From NCBI GenBank assembly GCA_034933685.1, contig JAYFNB010000043.1, positions 1 through 64,000 on the forward strand: a stretch of 64,000 nt of DNA, in the 5' to 3' direction. The stretch's first letter is position 1. Each line of letters begins with the position of its first letter. The stretch comes from UBA8514 sp034933685. GTDB lineage: Bacteria; Bacillota; Clostridia; Lachnospirales; Anaerotignaceae. The notes under the pieces are model-generated. The model made no database searches and was not told the DNA's origin. It was given only the letters and a program-made list of their open reading frames with translations. Of this stretch, positions 34,416 through 42,608 are shown piece by piece. Position numbers and translations under genes: made by a program.

Positions 34416-34814
34416 ATGACCATATTAAGAATATCAAGACCACCAAAATCTTATGCTAGCTTAAACAATTTTAAAATTTTCATTGATGATATACACTGTG
34501 GAAAAATAAGTAATGATGACGTAAAGGAAATAGATGTTGAAGATGGAAACCATTCAGTTTACATTAAAACGGGGTCTTTAAAAAGTGATAAGATAGAATT
34601 CACTACAAAAGACAATGAATTGGTAGAACTTACTTGTGGCATCCAAGTTAAGAACTTAGAAATGATTCTGCTTTCAATTGTAATTTTTACTGCTTATTAT
34701 ATTCTTCTTTCAGTAAAGTGGAGTATTTTTGTTAAAATGACTCTTCTCATTTTGCCCTTGCTTTACTCCAGAAAAATGAAACAATTGTTTATTAAATTTA
34801 CTTATGACATGTAA
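34416..34814 (+). CDS. Hypothetical membrane protein with a PEGA-like domain
   Basis: 132 aa. Residues about 14-75 form a small beta-rich domain (FKIFIDDIHCGKI, then the turn DGNHSVYIKTG) reminiscent of PEGA-type domains. Two hydrophobic segments (about 80-100 and 105-122) and a basic end follow. The start is uncertain: AAAGGTG runs straight into the GTG/ATG pair at 34413/34416, so the ribosome site is too close to either; no better in-frame start exists. Lies 43 bases after nrdG and may be a passenger in that transcript. Function unknown. Confidence 0.65.
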   Translation: MTILRISRPPKSYASLNNFKIFIDDIHCGKISNDDVKEIDVEDGNHSVYIKTGSLKSDKIEFTTKDNELVELTCGIQVKNLEMILLSIVIFTAYYILLSVKWSIFVKMTLLILPLLYSRKMKQLFIKFTYDM

Positions 34815-34854
34815 TAACTATTTCAAGCTTTCTTAAAATACTATGTTTACAAAC

Positions 34855-34882
34855 TGAAACTCGCATATTTATGCGGGTTTCA
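34855..34882 (+). terminator. Terminator after the PEGA-like gene
   Basis: 12-bp stem TGAAACTCGCAT/ATGCGGGTTTCA (one G-U), 4-nt loop, followed by TAAAGTTTTT. Confidence 0.75.
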
Positions 34883-34883
34883 T

Positions 34884-34942
34884 AAAGTTTTTGGTCTCAC
34901 TTTTTTCAAAAGTGAGTGGGTTTGGGCAACGCCCAAGGTTTG
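34884..34942. repeat. Intergenic double-hairpin element
   Basis: Directly after the terminator: TCACTTTT/AAAAGTGA with a 3-nt loop (34896-34914), then TTGGGC/GCCCAA with an AAC loop (34922-34936). This layout, a 'ttggt-stem-gggtttgggc-gccc-aaggtt' block, resembles short dispersed intergenic repeats I recall from Clostridia. It occurs once in this window, so dispersal cannot be shown. Confidence 0.45.
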
Positions 34943-34945
34943 TCT

Positions 34946-35641
34946 TTAATCTCCGCTATAATGCTCAATCAGTTTTTGGTATTTTTCATCTTCAAGTGCC
35001 TCTATTCCAATTGCACTAACTCCATATTTTCCCCGTCCAACCTTTTCAAACCACCCGTAATAGTTTTTTTGTAAAACGCTCAGAGCTTTGTTGTCATAGC
35101 CCTTTTCCCTTAATTCACTGTTGGAAATGACTTCACTTTTTGCAACCAAACATAAAATCTCTATAGATTTTTCACGATAGGCGGTTATAATTTTCTTCTT
35201 GTTAACCCCACCTGTGTTAAAGTCACCACTTCTTCCTTCAAACTCTTTTTCAATGGCTTTTTTACGCCTATAGCTTTTTGTTTTACGCTGATTTTCAGGT
35301 TCAAGAATAATTTCCACTGTTTTTATAGGGCTATCCATAGCAACTGTAATAAGACCAATATCCAGCCTTTTCAAAAGCTTCACCATGCTTTTGAAGTTTG
35401 TATCTCGCATGCCCTTATTACTTCTGCCTATGGCAATGTACACACTTTGCGCAAAATCCTGCCTGTCTATTGCCTGATAAATAAGCTTTAGGTTAAACGC
35501 CTTTTTCAGCTCCACCACGGTCAGCTTTTCATCTTTGTACGCAGTTATGTCGCAATCCTTAACTTCACCGCGCACATCATATCCGTTAGACCTTAGGTAA
35601 TTGCAAATAGGTGCATACATATCCTCTTCCAAAAAATCCAT
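34946..35641 (-). CDS. DUF2161 family PD-(D/E)XK nuclease-like protein
   Basis: 231 aa. Residues 1-110 hold a nuclease-like core: an N-terminal helix (EEDMYAPICNYLRSNGY), Asp31 (CDITAY) and Glu44-x-Lys46 (VVELKK). These match the PD-(D/E)XK arrangement of the DUF2161 family. A basic middle (RKTKSYRRKKAIEKE) and a C-terminal winged-helix-like part (SNSELREKGYDNKALSVLQKN, split) follow. Substrate unknown; housekeeping rather than phage context. Its ATG is 2 bases after the aminopeptidase gene, with GAAGGGTG as ribosome site. Confidence 0.8.
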   Translation of the reverse strand: MDFLEEDMYAPICNYLRSNGYDVRGEVKDCDITAYKDEKLTVVELKKAFNLKLIYQAIDRQDFAQSVYIAIGRSNKGMRDTNFKSMVKLLKRLDIGLITVAMDSPIKTVEIILEPENQRKTKSYRRKKAIEKEFEGRSGDFNTGGVNKKKIITAYREKSIEILCLVAKSEVISNSELREKGYDNKALSVLQKNYYGWFEKVGRGKYGVSAIGIEALEDEKYQKLIEHYSGD

Positions 35642-35643
35642 TT

Positions 35644-36867
35644 CTAAACACCCTTCGCCATAAATGCTTCAATCTCTTCAACAGTTTTAATCATTTCTGC
35701 TGAAAGATTTTCGCAGCCGTCCTCTGTCACCAACACATCGTCTTCTATACGTATGCCAATACCCCATTCCTCAATATATAATCCCGGCTCTACTGTAAGC
35801 ACCATTCCCTTGCGTAGTTTTTGGCTTTTGTCACCAACATCATGGGTTTCAGCACCTAAAAAATGACCTACATTGTGGTAATAATATTTAAAAACCTCAT
35901 CAGGGGTAGAAACAAGACCAATTTTAACCAGTTCCTTATAGTAGTATTCTTTTAAAATTTCGTTAAGGCGTGGCATTGGAACATCAGGCTTTATACTTTC
36001 CATAACCAGCTTCTGCCCACCCAAAACAATGTTGTACACAAGTTTTTGGCGTTCTGTAAATTTGCCGTTTACAGGAAATGTACGAGACAAATCCCCGTTG
36101 TACCAATCCACCTGTGCACCTGCATCAATTAGAATAAGATCACCGCTGTTTGTTTTGGAATTATTGTTTATATAATGAAGAACCGTGCCATTTTTTCCAG
36201 ATGCCGCTATAGTGTGAAATGCCTTGTCTCTAACTCCGTTTTTTGTAAGCACATAATCATAATGTGCCTCAATTTCATATTCCATCATACCTGGCTTGGC
36301 ATTTTTCATCATTTCCTCGATTCCAAGACGAGTTATGTGTATGGCATTTCGTATTAACTCTATTTCTTTTTTTTCTTTAATAACTCTAAGCTCAGAAATA
36401 ATTGGAAATAAATCCTCAAAAACCATATCCTTGTATTTTCTTCTGAACCCTTCAGGCATATTGTTTTCCAGTAAATCTTTACGTTCACAGTCCAAAAATA
36501 GCCGCTTTATACTGCTTTTGTTCAAATCAATATCTTCAAAAATACTGTCTACAAACTTAATGTCTTTAATTCCAGATGCCTTAATGGCTTCTCTTTCGGT
36601 TATGTTTGCACCAACCCATTTAGCCATCTGCCCATTGTCTTTCTCGATGAAAAGTCTTTCCATTCGTTTACCTTCTAGCTTAGCCAGAACAAAAGCACAT
36701 CTTTCCCGTTCAATCCCTGTCATATAATAAAAATTTCTGTCTGGCGAAAATAAATATTTTTCATCTCCACGCTTTGTAGGTGCTTCACCCGCAAATAGTA
36801 CAGCAAAGTCACCCTCTTCCAATATATCATAAAGTTTATCTCTGTTTTTCGTAAAAAACTCTACCAT
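35644..36867 (-). CDS. pepP: Xaa-Pro aminopeptidase (M24B)
   Basis: 407 aa. N-terminal aminopeptidase-P domain (about 1-130) with the family opening FTKNRDKLYDIL, and C-terminal pita-bread domain. The five dinuclear metal ligands are present: Asp in LIDAGAQVDWY, Asp in NGDLSRTF, His in HNVGHFLG, Glu in VEPGLYIEE and Glu in GIRIEDDV. Removes N-terminal residues preceding proline in the cytosol. Likely co-transcribed with the DUF2161 gene. Confidence 0.94.
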   Translation of the reverse strand: MVEFFTKNRDKLYDILEEGDFAVLFAGEAPTKRGDEKYLFSPDRNFYYMTGIERERCAFVLAKLEGKRMERLFIEKDNGQMAKWVGANITEREAIKASGIKDIKFVDSIFEDIDLNKSSIKRLFLDCERKDLLENNMPEGFRRKYKDMVFEDLFPIISELRVIKEKKEIELIRNAIHITRLGIEEMMKNAKPGMMEYEIEAHYDYVLTKNGVRDKAFHTIAASGKNGTVLHYINNNSKTNSGDLILIDAGAQVDWYNGDLSRTFPVNGKFTERQKLVYNIVLGGQKLVMESIKPDVPMPRLNEILKEYYYKELVKIGLVSTPDEVFKYYYHNVGHFLGAETHDVGDKSQKLRKGMVLTVEPGLYIEEWGIGIRIEDDVLVTEDGCENLSAEMIKTVEEIEAFMAKGV

Positions 36868-36948
36868 TTATATTACACTTCCTTTTTTTAATGTTTTTTC
36901 CAGTATATCACAAAAAATATTTTTCATATAGTTAATATCACCATTTAG

Positions 36949-36957
36949 TGGTAAAAT
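36949..36957 (+). promoter_or_regulatory. Extended -10 promoter before the DUF362 gene
   Basis: TGGTAAAAT (TAAAAT at 36952-36957) with no good -35. The predicted start is only about 7 bases before the ATG at 36971, so the mRNA would have an almost absent leader. Confidence 0.4.
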
Positions 36958-36970
36958 ACAACCAAAGGGG

Positions 36971-38125
36971 ATGATTATTATTTTAGTTTCAGTTTTAGGC
37001 TGTAGCAACTATGAATATGAAAGAGTAAAAACCACTGTAGCACAATCCTTTGCCAATCTTGGTGGCATAAGCAAATATATTGAAAAAGGTGAAACCGTGC
37101 TTCTAAAGGTTAACCTTATTATGAAAAAAAATCCTAATGAAGCGGCAACAACCCATCCTTCAGTGGTACATGCTCTAGCAGAAATATTAATTGACTACGG
37201 ATGTAAAGTGGTTATAGGCGACAGCCCGGGAGGCCCTTTTAGTGAAATTCTTTTGCGTTCCTTATACAAAGTAACAGGCATGGAGGCAGTTGCAAATCAA
37301 ACTGGTGCGACCTTAAACTTTAACACCGCCGCAACTCATGCAGATAATCCAAACGGGCTTATTTTAAAACATCTAACAATTGCAGACTTTATTACCGAGG
37401 CAGATAAAATAATTTCCGTTTCAAAACTGAAAGCTCATTGTATGACCAAAATGACAGGTGCAACTAAAAATATGTTTGGCACAATACCAGGCACCGTTAA
37501 AGCTGAATATCACTTTAACTGCCCAGACCCAACAACCTTTGCAGACTGCCTTATCGATATTTGCCTTAACTCAAACCCTGTTCTATCCTTTATGGATGCA
37601 ATTGTTGCCATGGAGGGTCATGGACCCACTGGTGGCGAACCACGGCAAATTGGTGCTATTCTTGCCTCACCTAGTCCATATGAATTGGATTTGGCGGCAT
37701 CTAAAATTATAAACGTAACAACAGACCAGGTACCTATGCTTGCACGGATGGTTCAGCGTGGTTTGTGCAGTAAATCAGCAGAAAATATTGAGTTGGTTGG
37801 TGACAATATAAACAATTTCGTTCAGGATGATTTTGTTATACCCAAAACTGGAAGTATGCATTTTTTAGGCGACAATCCTCCAAAATTTTTAGAGGACTTT
37901 GTAAAACATAACCTCCATCCTAAGCCTGTATTTAAGCATAACGTTTGTATAGGCTGTGGAGACTGCGCCCTTAACTGCCCTGCAAAAATAATTACAATGA
38001 AAGAACGTAAGCCTTATGTGGACATTGATAAATGTATAAGGTGCTTTTGCTGTCAGGAACTATGTCCAAAAAAAGCAGTGGACATTCATCGCCCACTGCT
38101 GTTAAAGATATTATCAAAGTTTTAA
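36971..38125 (+). CDS. DUF362 protein with C-terminal 2x[4Fe-4S] ferredoxin domain
   Basis: 384 aa. DUF362 domain (about 1-300: VLLKVNLIM, THPSVVHALAEIL, GDSPGGP, KLKAHCMTKMTGATKNMFG), then two ferredoxin motifs, CIGCGDCALNCP and CIRCFCCQELCP. Such proteins are common in anaerobes and presumed redox-related; no reaction is established. The ATG directly follows AAAGGGG, leaving no normal spacing, and the next codons are ATT ATT ATT, so the true start is uncertain. The last 4 bases overlap the convergent mgtE gene. Confidence 0.87.
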   Translation: MIIILVSVLGCSNYEYERVKTTVAQSFANLGGISKYIEKGETVLLKVNLIMKKNPNEAATTHPSVVHALAEILIDYGCKVVIGDSPGGPFSEILLRSLYKVTGMEAVANQTGATLNFNTAATHADNPNGLILKHLTIADFITEADKIISVSKLKAHCMTKMTGATKNMFGTIPGTVKAEYHFNCPDPTTFADCLIDICLNSNPVLSFMDAIVAMEGHGPTGGEPRQIGAILASPSPYELDLAASKIINVTTDQVPMLARMVQRGLCSKSAENIELVGDNINNFVQDDFVIPKTGSMHFLGDNPPKFLEDFVKHNLHPKPVFKHNVCIGCGDCALNCPAKIITMKERKPYVDIDKCIRCFCCQELCPKKAVDIHRPLLLKILSKF

Positions 38126-39468
38126 AGTACAAAAATCTTTGCCAGATTAAAGAAAATAATAAGTGATGTTGCATCTACAATTGTCGTAATCAGTGGCCCT
38201 GCCATAATAGCAGGGTCAAATTTTAGCTTTTTAGCTGCCATAGGCAATAAACACCCAATACTTTTTGCCACCACAACTGCACAAATAAGGCTAAGTGACA
38301 CCGTTATGTTAACATTAAGCGGTGTTCGAAGCAAAATTAGCCTTACAAAATTAACTGAACCAAGTATAGAGCCAGCTATAAGACCAACCCTAATCTCTTT
38401 CCAAATAACCTTAAACACATCACTCATGTCTATCTCGCCAACTGCCATACCACGAATAATAAGTGTAGATGACTGCGAGCCTGCATTTCCTCCTGTATCC
38501 ATAAGTATAGGGAAAAATGATGAAAGAATAATGGATGACGCTAAAACCGCCTCATATCCACTTATAATTGCACTAGAAATAGTTCCCGAAATCATTAATA
38601 TTAAAAGCCAAGTAATTCTGTTCCGTGCAAGTGTAAATACCCCTGTTTTAAGATATTCGTCCTCAGATGGAATAAGAGCCGCCATCTTCTCAATATCTTC
38701 AGTATTTTCCTGTTCAATAACGTCCACAATGTCGTCAACAGTTATAATACCCACTAGACGCTGTTCATTGTCAACTACAGGAAGTGCAATAAGTCCATAT
38801 TTCTTAAACAAATTTGCGATGTCTTCTTGGTCATCAAGAGTTCTAACAAATATTACGTCATCCTCCATAATATCCTTTACCTTAACATCATCGGCGGATA
38901 ATATTAGCGTACGCAAGGATACCATTCCCACAAGCACACGGCGGGCATCCATAACATAGCAAGAATAAATCGTTTCCTTGTTAACTCCTGTTTTTTTAAT
39001 CTGCTCCATGGCTTTAAGTACAGTTGTATCCTCATGAAACTGAACAAACTCAATTGTCATAATGCTTCCTGCACAATCGTCAGGATAATTTAAAAATTGA
39101 TTAATTAGCTTTCTTTTTTCCTCACCTGTATTTTTAAGCACCCTTGTAACCAAGTTTGCTGGTATCTCGCTTAAAAAGTCAACAGCATCGTCAAGGCTTA
39201 GGTCGTCTAAAATGCGCCTTACTTCGCTATCTGTTATAGAATTTACAATATGCTCCTGTGTATCTGAATCCATAAATGAAAACGTGTCTGCTGCATTATC
39301 TTTTGTAAGCAAACGGAAAACAAGCAACTGCTTATCAACTGGTATTTCTTCAAAAAATTCCGCTATATTTGCAGGGTTATCCTCATTAAGCTCTATTTTA
39401 AGCCTTGCAAGCCTGCCGCTTTCAATCAATTCAAGCCATTGGTCAAATACTTCTTCTCTTTTATCCAT
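38122..39468 (-). CDS. mgtE: Magnesium transporter MgtE, copy 2
   Basis: 448 aa. N-terminal cytoplasmic superhelical domain (about 1-125), a CBS pair (about 130-250, ending VVDNEQRLVGIITVDDIVD) that binds regulatory Mg2+, a plug helix, and five membrane helices with the conserved MDTGGNAGSQSSTLIIRG pore motif. Start at ATG 39468 (AGGAG 9 bases before); an ATG three codons earlier sits on the ribosome site. It lies 28 bases behind the paralogous copy 1, forming a tandem pair in one transcript. Its stop overlaps the DUF362 gene on the other strand by 4 bases. Confidence 0.95.
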   Translation of the reverse strand: MDKREEVFDQWLELIESGRLARLKIELNEDNPANIAEFFEEIPVDKQLLVFRLLTKDNAADTFSFMDSDTQEHIVNSITDSEVRRILDDLSLDDAVDFLSEIPANLVTRVLKNTGEEKRKLINQFLNYPDDCAGSIMTIEFVQFHEDTTVLKAMEQIKKTGVNKETIYSCYVMDARRVLVGMVSLRTLILSADDVKVKDIMEDDVIFVRTLDDQEDIANLFKKYGLIALPVVDNEQRLVGIITVDDIVDVIEQENTEDIEKMAALIPSEDEYLKTGVFTLARNRITWLLILMISGTISSAIISGYEAVLASSIILSSFFPILMDTGGNAGSQSSTLIIRGMAVGEIDMSDVFKVIWKEIRVGLIAGSILGSVNFVRLILLRTPLNVNITVSLSLICAVVVAKSIGCLLPMAAKKLKFDPAIMAGPLITTIVDATSLIIFFNLAKIFVL

Positions 39469-39496
39469 TTCCCTCATCTCCTAACGTTGTAGTTTC

Positions 39497-40846
39497 TTAT
39501 AACACAAAGATTTGCACTGACGTAAAGAAAATAAGCAGTGCCAAACAATCCACAACAGTTGTAATAAGAGGGCCTGCCATAATTGCAGGGTCAAAATTAA
39601 GTTTTTTTGCAAGTATTGGAAGAGTAGAACCAATGCTTTTTGCCAGAATAACCGTACACATCATGCTAAAGGCCACTGTCAAATTTAATTTAACCGGCAC
39701 ATTTCCAATTAGAAAAAGTCTTATGAAATTTACAAATCCAAGAGCAATGCCTGTAACCACACCTACACGAAGTTCCTTCCAAATCACCCTAAGTATGTCG
39801 CTTGTTTCAATTTCCCCTACTGCCATACCACGAATAATTAATGTGGATGCCTGTGAGCCAGCGTTGCCTCCTGTTCCCATAAGTATAGGGAAAAGAGATG
39901 CCAAAATTACAGATGAAGCCAAGACACCTTGAAAACTAGTTATAATAACACTTGATAGTGTGCCAGAAATCATAAGCACCAAAAGCCACACAACTCTGTT
40001 TTTTGCCAACAAAACAACACTTGTTTTAAGATATTCGTCCTCAGATGGAATAAGGGCAGACATCTTTTCAATATCCTCAGTGTTTTCCTGCTCAATAACG
40101 TCAACGATATCGTCAACGGTTATAATTCCAACGAGGCGCTGTTCATTGTCAACTACAGGCAGTGCAATAAGACCATATTTTTTAAATAAATTTGCTATAT
40201 CCTCTTGGTCATCAAGTGTTCTAACAAATATTGCATCATCCTCCATTATATCCTTTACCTTAGCATTGTTATCAGCCAAAATTAATGTTCGTAAGGACAC
40301 CATGCCCACAAGAACACGTCTTTCATCAACAACGTAGCAAGAATATATGGTTTCCTTATCAATGCCAGTTTTTCTAAGCTGCTCCATTGCCTTTTGTACA
40401 GTCAGTTCTTTATTAAACTGCACAAACTCAATTGTCATTATGCTGCCAGCACTATCTTCAGGGTAGTTTAAAAATTGATTAATAAGCTTTCTTTTTTCTT
40501 CATTGGTGTTTTTAAGTATTCTAGTAACCAAATTTGCTGGTATCTCGCTAAAAAAATCCACTGCATCATCAAGGCTAAGTTCATCTACAATATGCCTAAC
40601 CTCATTATCTGTAATGGAGTTTACAATATGCTCCTGCGTGTCCGAGTCCATAAATGAAAATACATCCGCTGCATTATCCTTCGTAAGCAGACGGAACACA
40701 AAAAGCTTTTTATCTAAAGGGATTTCATCAAAAAAAGCTGCAATGTTAGCCTCATTGTGTTCATTAATTTCCCTTTTAATCTGTCCAAATTTTCCATTTT
40801 CAATTAACTTAAGCCAGTCATCAAATATTAATTCTCTATCATCCAA
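39497..40846 (-). CDS. mgtE: Magnesium transporter MgtE, copy 1
   Basis: 449 aa with the same domain order as copy 2 and long identical blocks, clearly a tandem duplicate. Pore motif MGTGGNAGSQASTLIIRG has Gly where copy 2 has Asp (MDTGGNAGSQ). Most copies differ elsewhere by conservative changes. I place the start at the TTG at 40846: GAGGTG lies 5 bases before it and it aligns with the ATG of copy 2; the GTG at 40855 forms part of that ribosome site. Expression is probably set by the 275-base leader upstream. Confidence 0.94.
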   Translation of the reverse strand: MDDRELIFDDWLKLIENGKFGQIKREINEHNEANIAAFFDEIPLDKKLFVFRLLTKDNAADVFSFMDSDTQEHIVNSITDNEVRHIVDELSLDDAVDFFSEIPANLVTRILKNTNEEKRKLINQFLNYPEDSAGSIMTIEFVQFNKELTVQKAMEQLRKTGIDKETIYSCYVVDERRVLVGMVSLRTLILADNNAKVKDIMEDDAIFVRTLDDQEDIANLFKKYGLIALPVVDNEQRLVGIITVDDIVDVIEQENTEDIEKMSALIPSEDEYLKTSVVLLAKNRVVWLLVLMISGTLSSVIITSFQGVLASSVILASLFPILMGTGGNAGSQASTLIIRGMAVGEIETSDILRVIWKELRVGVVTGIALGFVNFIRLFLIGNVPVKLNLTVAFSMMCTVILAKSIGSTLPILAKKLNFDPAIMAGPLITTVVDCLALLIFFTSVQIFVL

Positions 40847-40875
40847 AGTTGTCACCTCATTCTTAAATTAAAGCA

Positions 40876-40931
40876 TAAAAAAAATATGCCCCACAACAAT
40901 GTTGCCAATGCAACAAAACCGCAGACATATT
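40876..40931 (-). terminator. Terminator inside the mgtE leader
   Basis: Minus-strand outer stem AATATG/CATATT (40926-40931 with 40883-40888) and inner stem TGTTGC/GCAACA with an ATTG loop, followed by eight T and then the mgtE ribosome site 20 bases on. It is placed to stop transcription before mgtE. Confidence 0.7.
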
Positions 40932-40969
40932 CCAAAGAAAAATCGGTGCACCAACAAAGGGTCAAAAAT

Positions 40970-41074
40970 CTAATTTTGACCTGTATGCAAGTGAACCCCT
41001 GCCACGGCAATTATAAAATTAAAATTACAGCATAACGGAACACCTTCCGCATTGCAACTACTGCCTGCTTCCAT
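40970..41074 (-). CDS. 34-aa Cys-containing leader ORF upstream of mgtE
   Basis: ATG 5 bases after GGAGGTGA, 34 codons, ending TAG. The peptide begins MEAGSSCNAEGVPLCC, continues with a hydrophobic stretch (about residues 18-27) and ends HLHTGQN. It has three Cys and two His residues. Its ribosome site is one strand of a long-range stem and its stop lies in the next hairpin, so translation would alter leader folding. It may be a regulatory peptide or simply ORF-like sequence within a structured RNA. Confidence 0.5.
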   Translation of the reverse strand: MEAGSSCNAEGVPLCCNFNFIIAVAGVHLHTGQN

Positions 41075-41126
41075 AAGGTTCACCTCCATAAATCAGTATC
41101 ACTAGAACATAAAACTTCTACATAAC

Positions 41127-41155
41127 AGTATAGTCTTAATAAAAAACTACGTCAA
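41127..41155 (-). promoter_or_regulatory. mgtE promoter
   Basis: Minus strand TTGACG (41150-41155), 17-base spacer, TATACT (41127-41132). Start expected near 41120. Confidence 0.75.
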
Positions 41156-41256
41156 CAAAATAATTCAAAAACATCATTTTTTTTCTTGCCTACGCCATCA
41201 GTTGCTGATAGAATGTGTAAAGTGCTATATATGTAAAATACAAATCGGAGGCTATT

Positions 41257-41748
41257 ATGACAAAACCATTGAAACCACATTATTTACTAATACTTATATC
41301 CACCTTAAAAATGCTTTTAACAATTTTGGTGTTTTTTGCAGTTTCCGTTTCGCTTTCACCCAATAAGTACTATTCTGCTTTAAACCTAACTAAAATACTT
41401 ATCCCCATTGCAGTTATTATTTATGCCTATCTTTTTTATTTTTGGCATAGCGTAACAATAAACATCACTGATGAAAAGTTGGATTTTAATATGACTGCAG
41501 GAAGAAAAAACCATATTGAGGTTCTTTTCAGTGATTTAGAAAGCGTATCCCTTAAACAAGGTTTTTTTGAAAAAATATTTTGCGTAAGCAGTTTAGCATT
41601 CACAATAAAAAATGTTGAAAAAACCTATGGTGGTGAAATTATGGTTTTAAACCACTATTTGGTTTTTAAGACGTATGAAGCTAAAGAAATACTAGAAATC
41701 CTTACCAATAATATGAATAATGCGTTAAAAAACATCCCTAAGCGTTGA
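41257..41748 (+). CDS. Membrane protein with bacterial PH-like domain
   Basis: 163 aa: two membrane helices (about 9-32 and 44-66) followed by a cytoplasmic beta-rich domain with pattern ITDEKLDFNM...VLFSDLESVSLKQG..., resembling bacterial PH domains of the YdbS/bPH_2 group. Similar small proteins are widespread and uncharacterised. Clear GGAGG 6 bases before the ATG. Own terminator at the end, so monocistronic. Confidence 0.65.
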   Translation: MTKPLKPHYLLILISTLKMLLTILVFFAVSVSLSPNKYYSALNLTKILIPIAVIIYAYLFYFWHSVTINITDEKLDFNMTAGRKNHIEVLFSDLESVSLKQGFFEKIFCVSSLAFTIKNVEKTYGGEIMVLNHYLVFKTYEAKEILEILTNNMNNALKNIPKR

Positions 41749-41764
41749 CTTTGGGATGTTTTTA
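41731..41764 (+). terminator. Terminator of the PH-domain gene
   Basis: AACATCCC (41731-41738) and GGGATGTT (41753-41760) followed by TTTT; the left arm lies inside the last codons of the gene. Confidence 0.75.
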
Positions 41765-41832
41765 GTATATTTTTAAAATATTGTGAATAAAATATTACTA
41801 AAATGTTAACTAATATATTGGGTGATTAATAA

Positions 41833-42510
41833 ATGAAACTTTTAAGAACATTACAGAAAAACCGTAAGCTTATATCTTTTTATACACTTGTTGCTTCAAC
41901 CTTTGTTGTTGCATTCATATCCACCGGAAAAAATATAAATGTATATTCCCAACCACTTCCAGTTGCAGCAGTGCGTTATGATACTGCAAAAATTTATGTA
42001 CCCTCAAAAGAAGCTTATGATTGCCTTAATCAGCTTACAGAACAAATGGATGAAATAATTTCTCAATTTCAACCGGTTGAAACTACCCTTACGGTTGAAG
42101 AAGTAAACAATGCTGAAACCAAAACCGCTTCTGTTAATTTAAACACACCTGTCGGTATGCCATTAAACGGGCCAATAACCTCACCATATGGTGATATGGT
42201 AGACCGTTCTTCTCCACACATAGGTGTTGATATTGGAGTAAGCCAAGGTACACCCGTTCGTTGTACCGGTTCTGGTAAGGTTATAATAGCAAAGTATAGC
42301 AACTCTTATGGTTATGTGGTTGAAATTGACCACGGAAACGGCTATCAAACAATTTATGCTCATAATTCTAAAAATACTGTTTCTGAAGGTGATTTTGTTA
42401 CACAAGGCGACATTGTTGCACTTTCTGGTAATACAGGAGATTCCACAGGCCCACATTTGCATTATGAAATGCACTATGACGGTAAAGTAGTTGACCCTCT
42501 TAGCAATTGA
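41833..42510 (+). CDS. M23 family peptidase, membrane-anchored
   Basis: 225 aa. One N-terminal membrane segment (about 13-31), a linker of about 80 residues rich in Thr/Val/Glu, then an M23 LytM-type domain (about 110-222). Zinc and catalytic motifs are intact: HIGVDIG (H-x3-D) and HLHYE (H-x-H). Expected to cleave peptidoglycan cross-bridges outside the cell. The SPYGDMVD start of the domain is typical. A GGGTGA site precedes the ATG. SpoIIQ-like forespore proteins share this architecture, but nothing here proves a sporulation role. Confidence 0.87.
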   Translation: MKLLRTLQKNRKLISFYTLVASTFVVAFISTGKNINVYSQPLPVAAVRYDTAKIYVPSKEAYDCLNQLTEQMDEIISQFQPVETTLTVEEVNNAETKTASVNLNTPVGMPLNGPITSPYGDMVDRSSPHIGVDIGVSQGTPVRCTGSGKVIIAKYSNSYGYVVEIDHGNGYQTIYAHNSKNTVSEGDFVTQGDIVALSGNTGDSTGPHLHYEMHYDGKVVDPLSN

Positions 42511-42541
42511 GTAGGAATATAAAAAAATCGGAATTAAATAT

Positions 42542-42578
42542 AAAAAAACAACCTCATTTATGTGTGGTTGTTTTTTTA
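42542..42578. terminator. Bidirectional terminator between M23 and crh genes
   Basis: Stem AAAAAAACAACC/GGTTGTTTTTTT with a 12-nt loop; T and A tracts on both sides make it usable from both strands. Confidence 0.8.
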
Positions 42579-42608
42579 TTGTAAAGACTCAATTTTAATT
42601 TGTAACTT

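Larger units (their letters stand above)
40855..41125 (-). ncRNA. Structured leader of the mgtE pair, candidate attenuator
   Basis: About 270 transcribed bases precede mgtE. In order: a 34-codon ORF with strong ribosome site; a long-range 11-bp stem in which AGGTGAACCTT (41075-41085, the ORF's ribosome site) can pair with GGGGTTCACTT (40989-40999). Inside it GGCAGT can pair with ATTGCC, enclosing a GCGGAA/TTCCGT hairpin. Then an 8-bp hairpin GGTCAAAA/TTTTGACC (40961-40982), and finally a terminator. I looked for the M-box landmarks and did not find them. Either a new riboswitch-like element or a leader-peptide attenuator; both are inference. Confidence 0.55.

Noticed and set aside
40855..41125. 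M-box (ykoK) riboswitch upstream of mgtE
   Set aside because: None of the conserved M-box blocks I know is readable on the transcribed strand; kept as unclassified leader.
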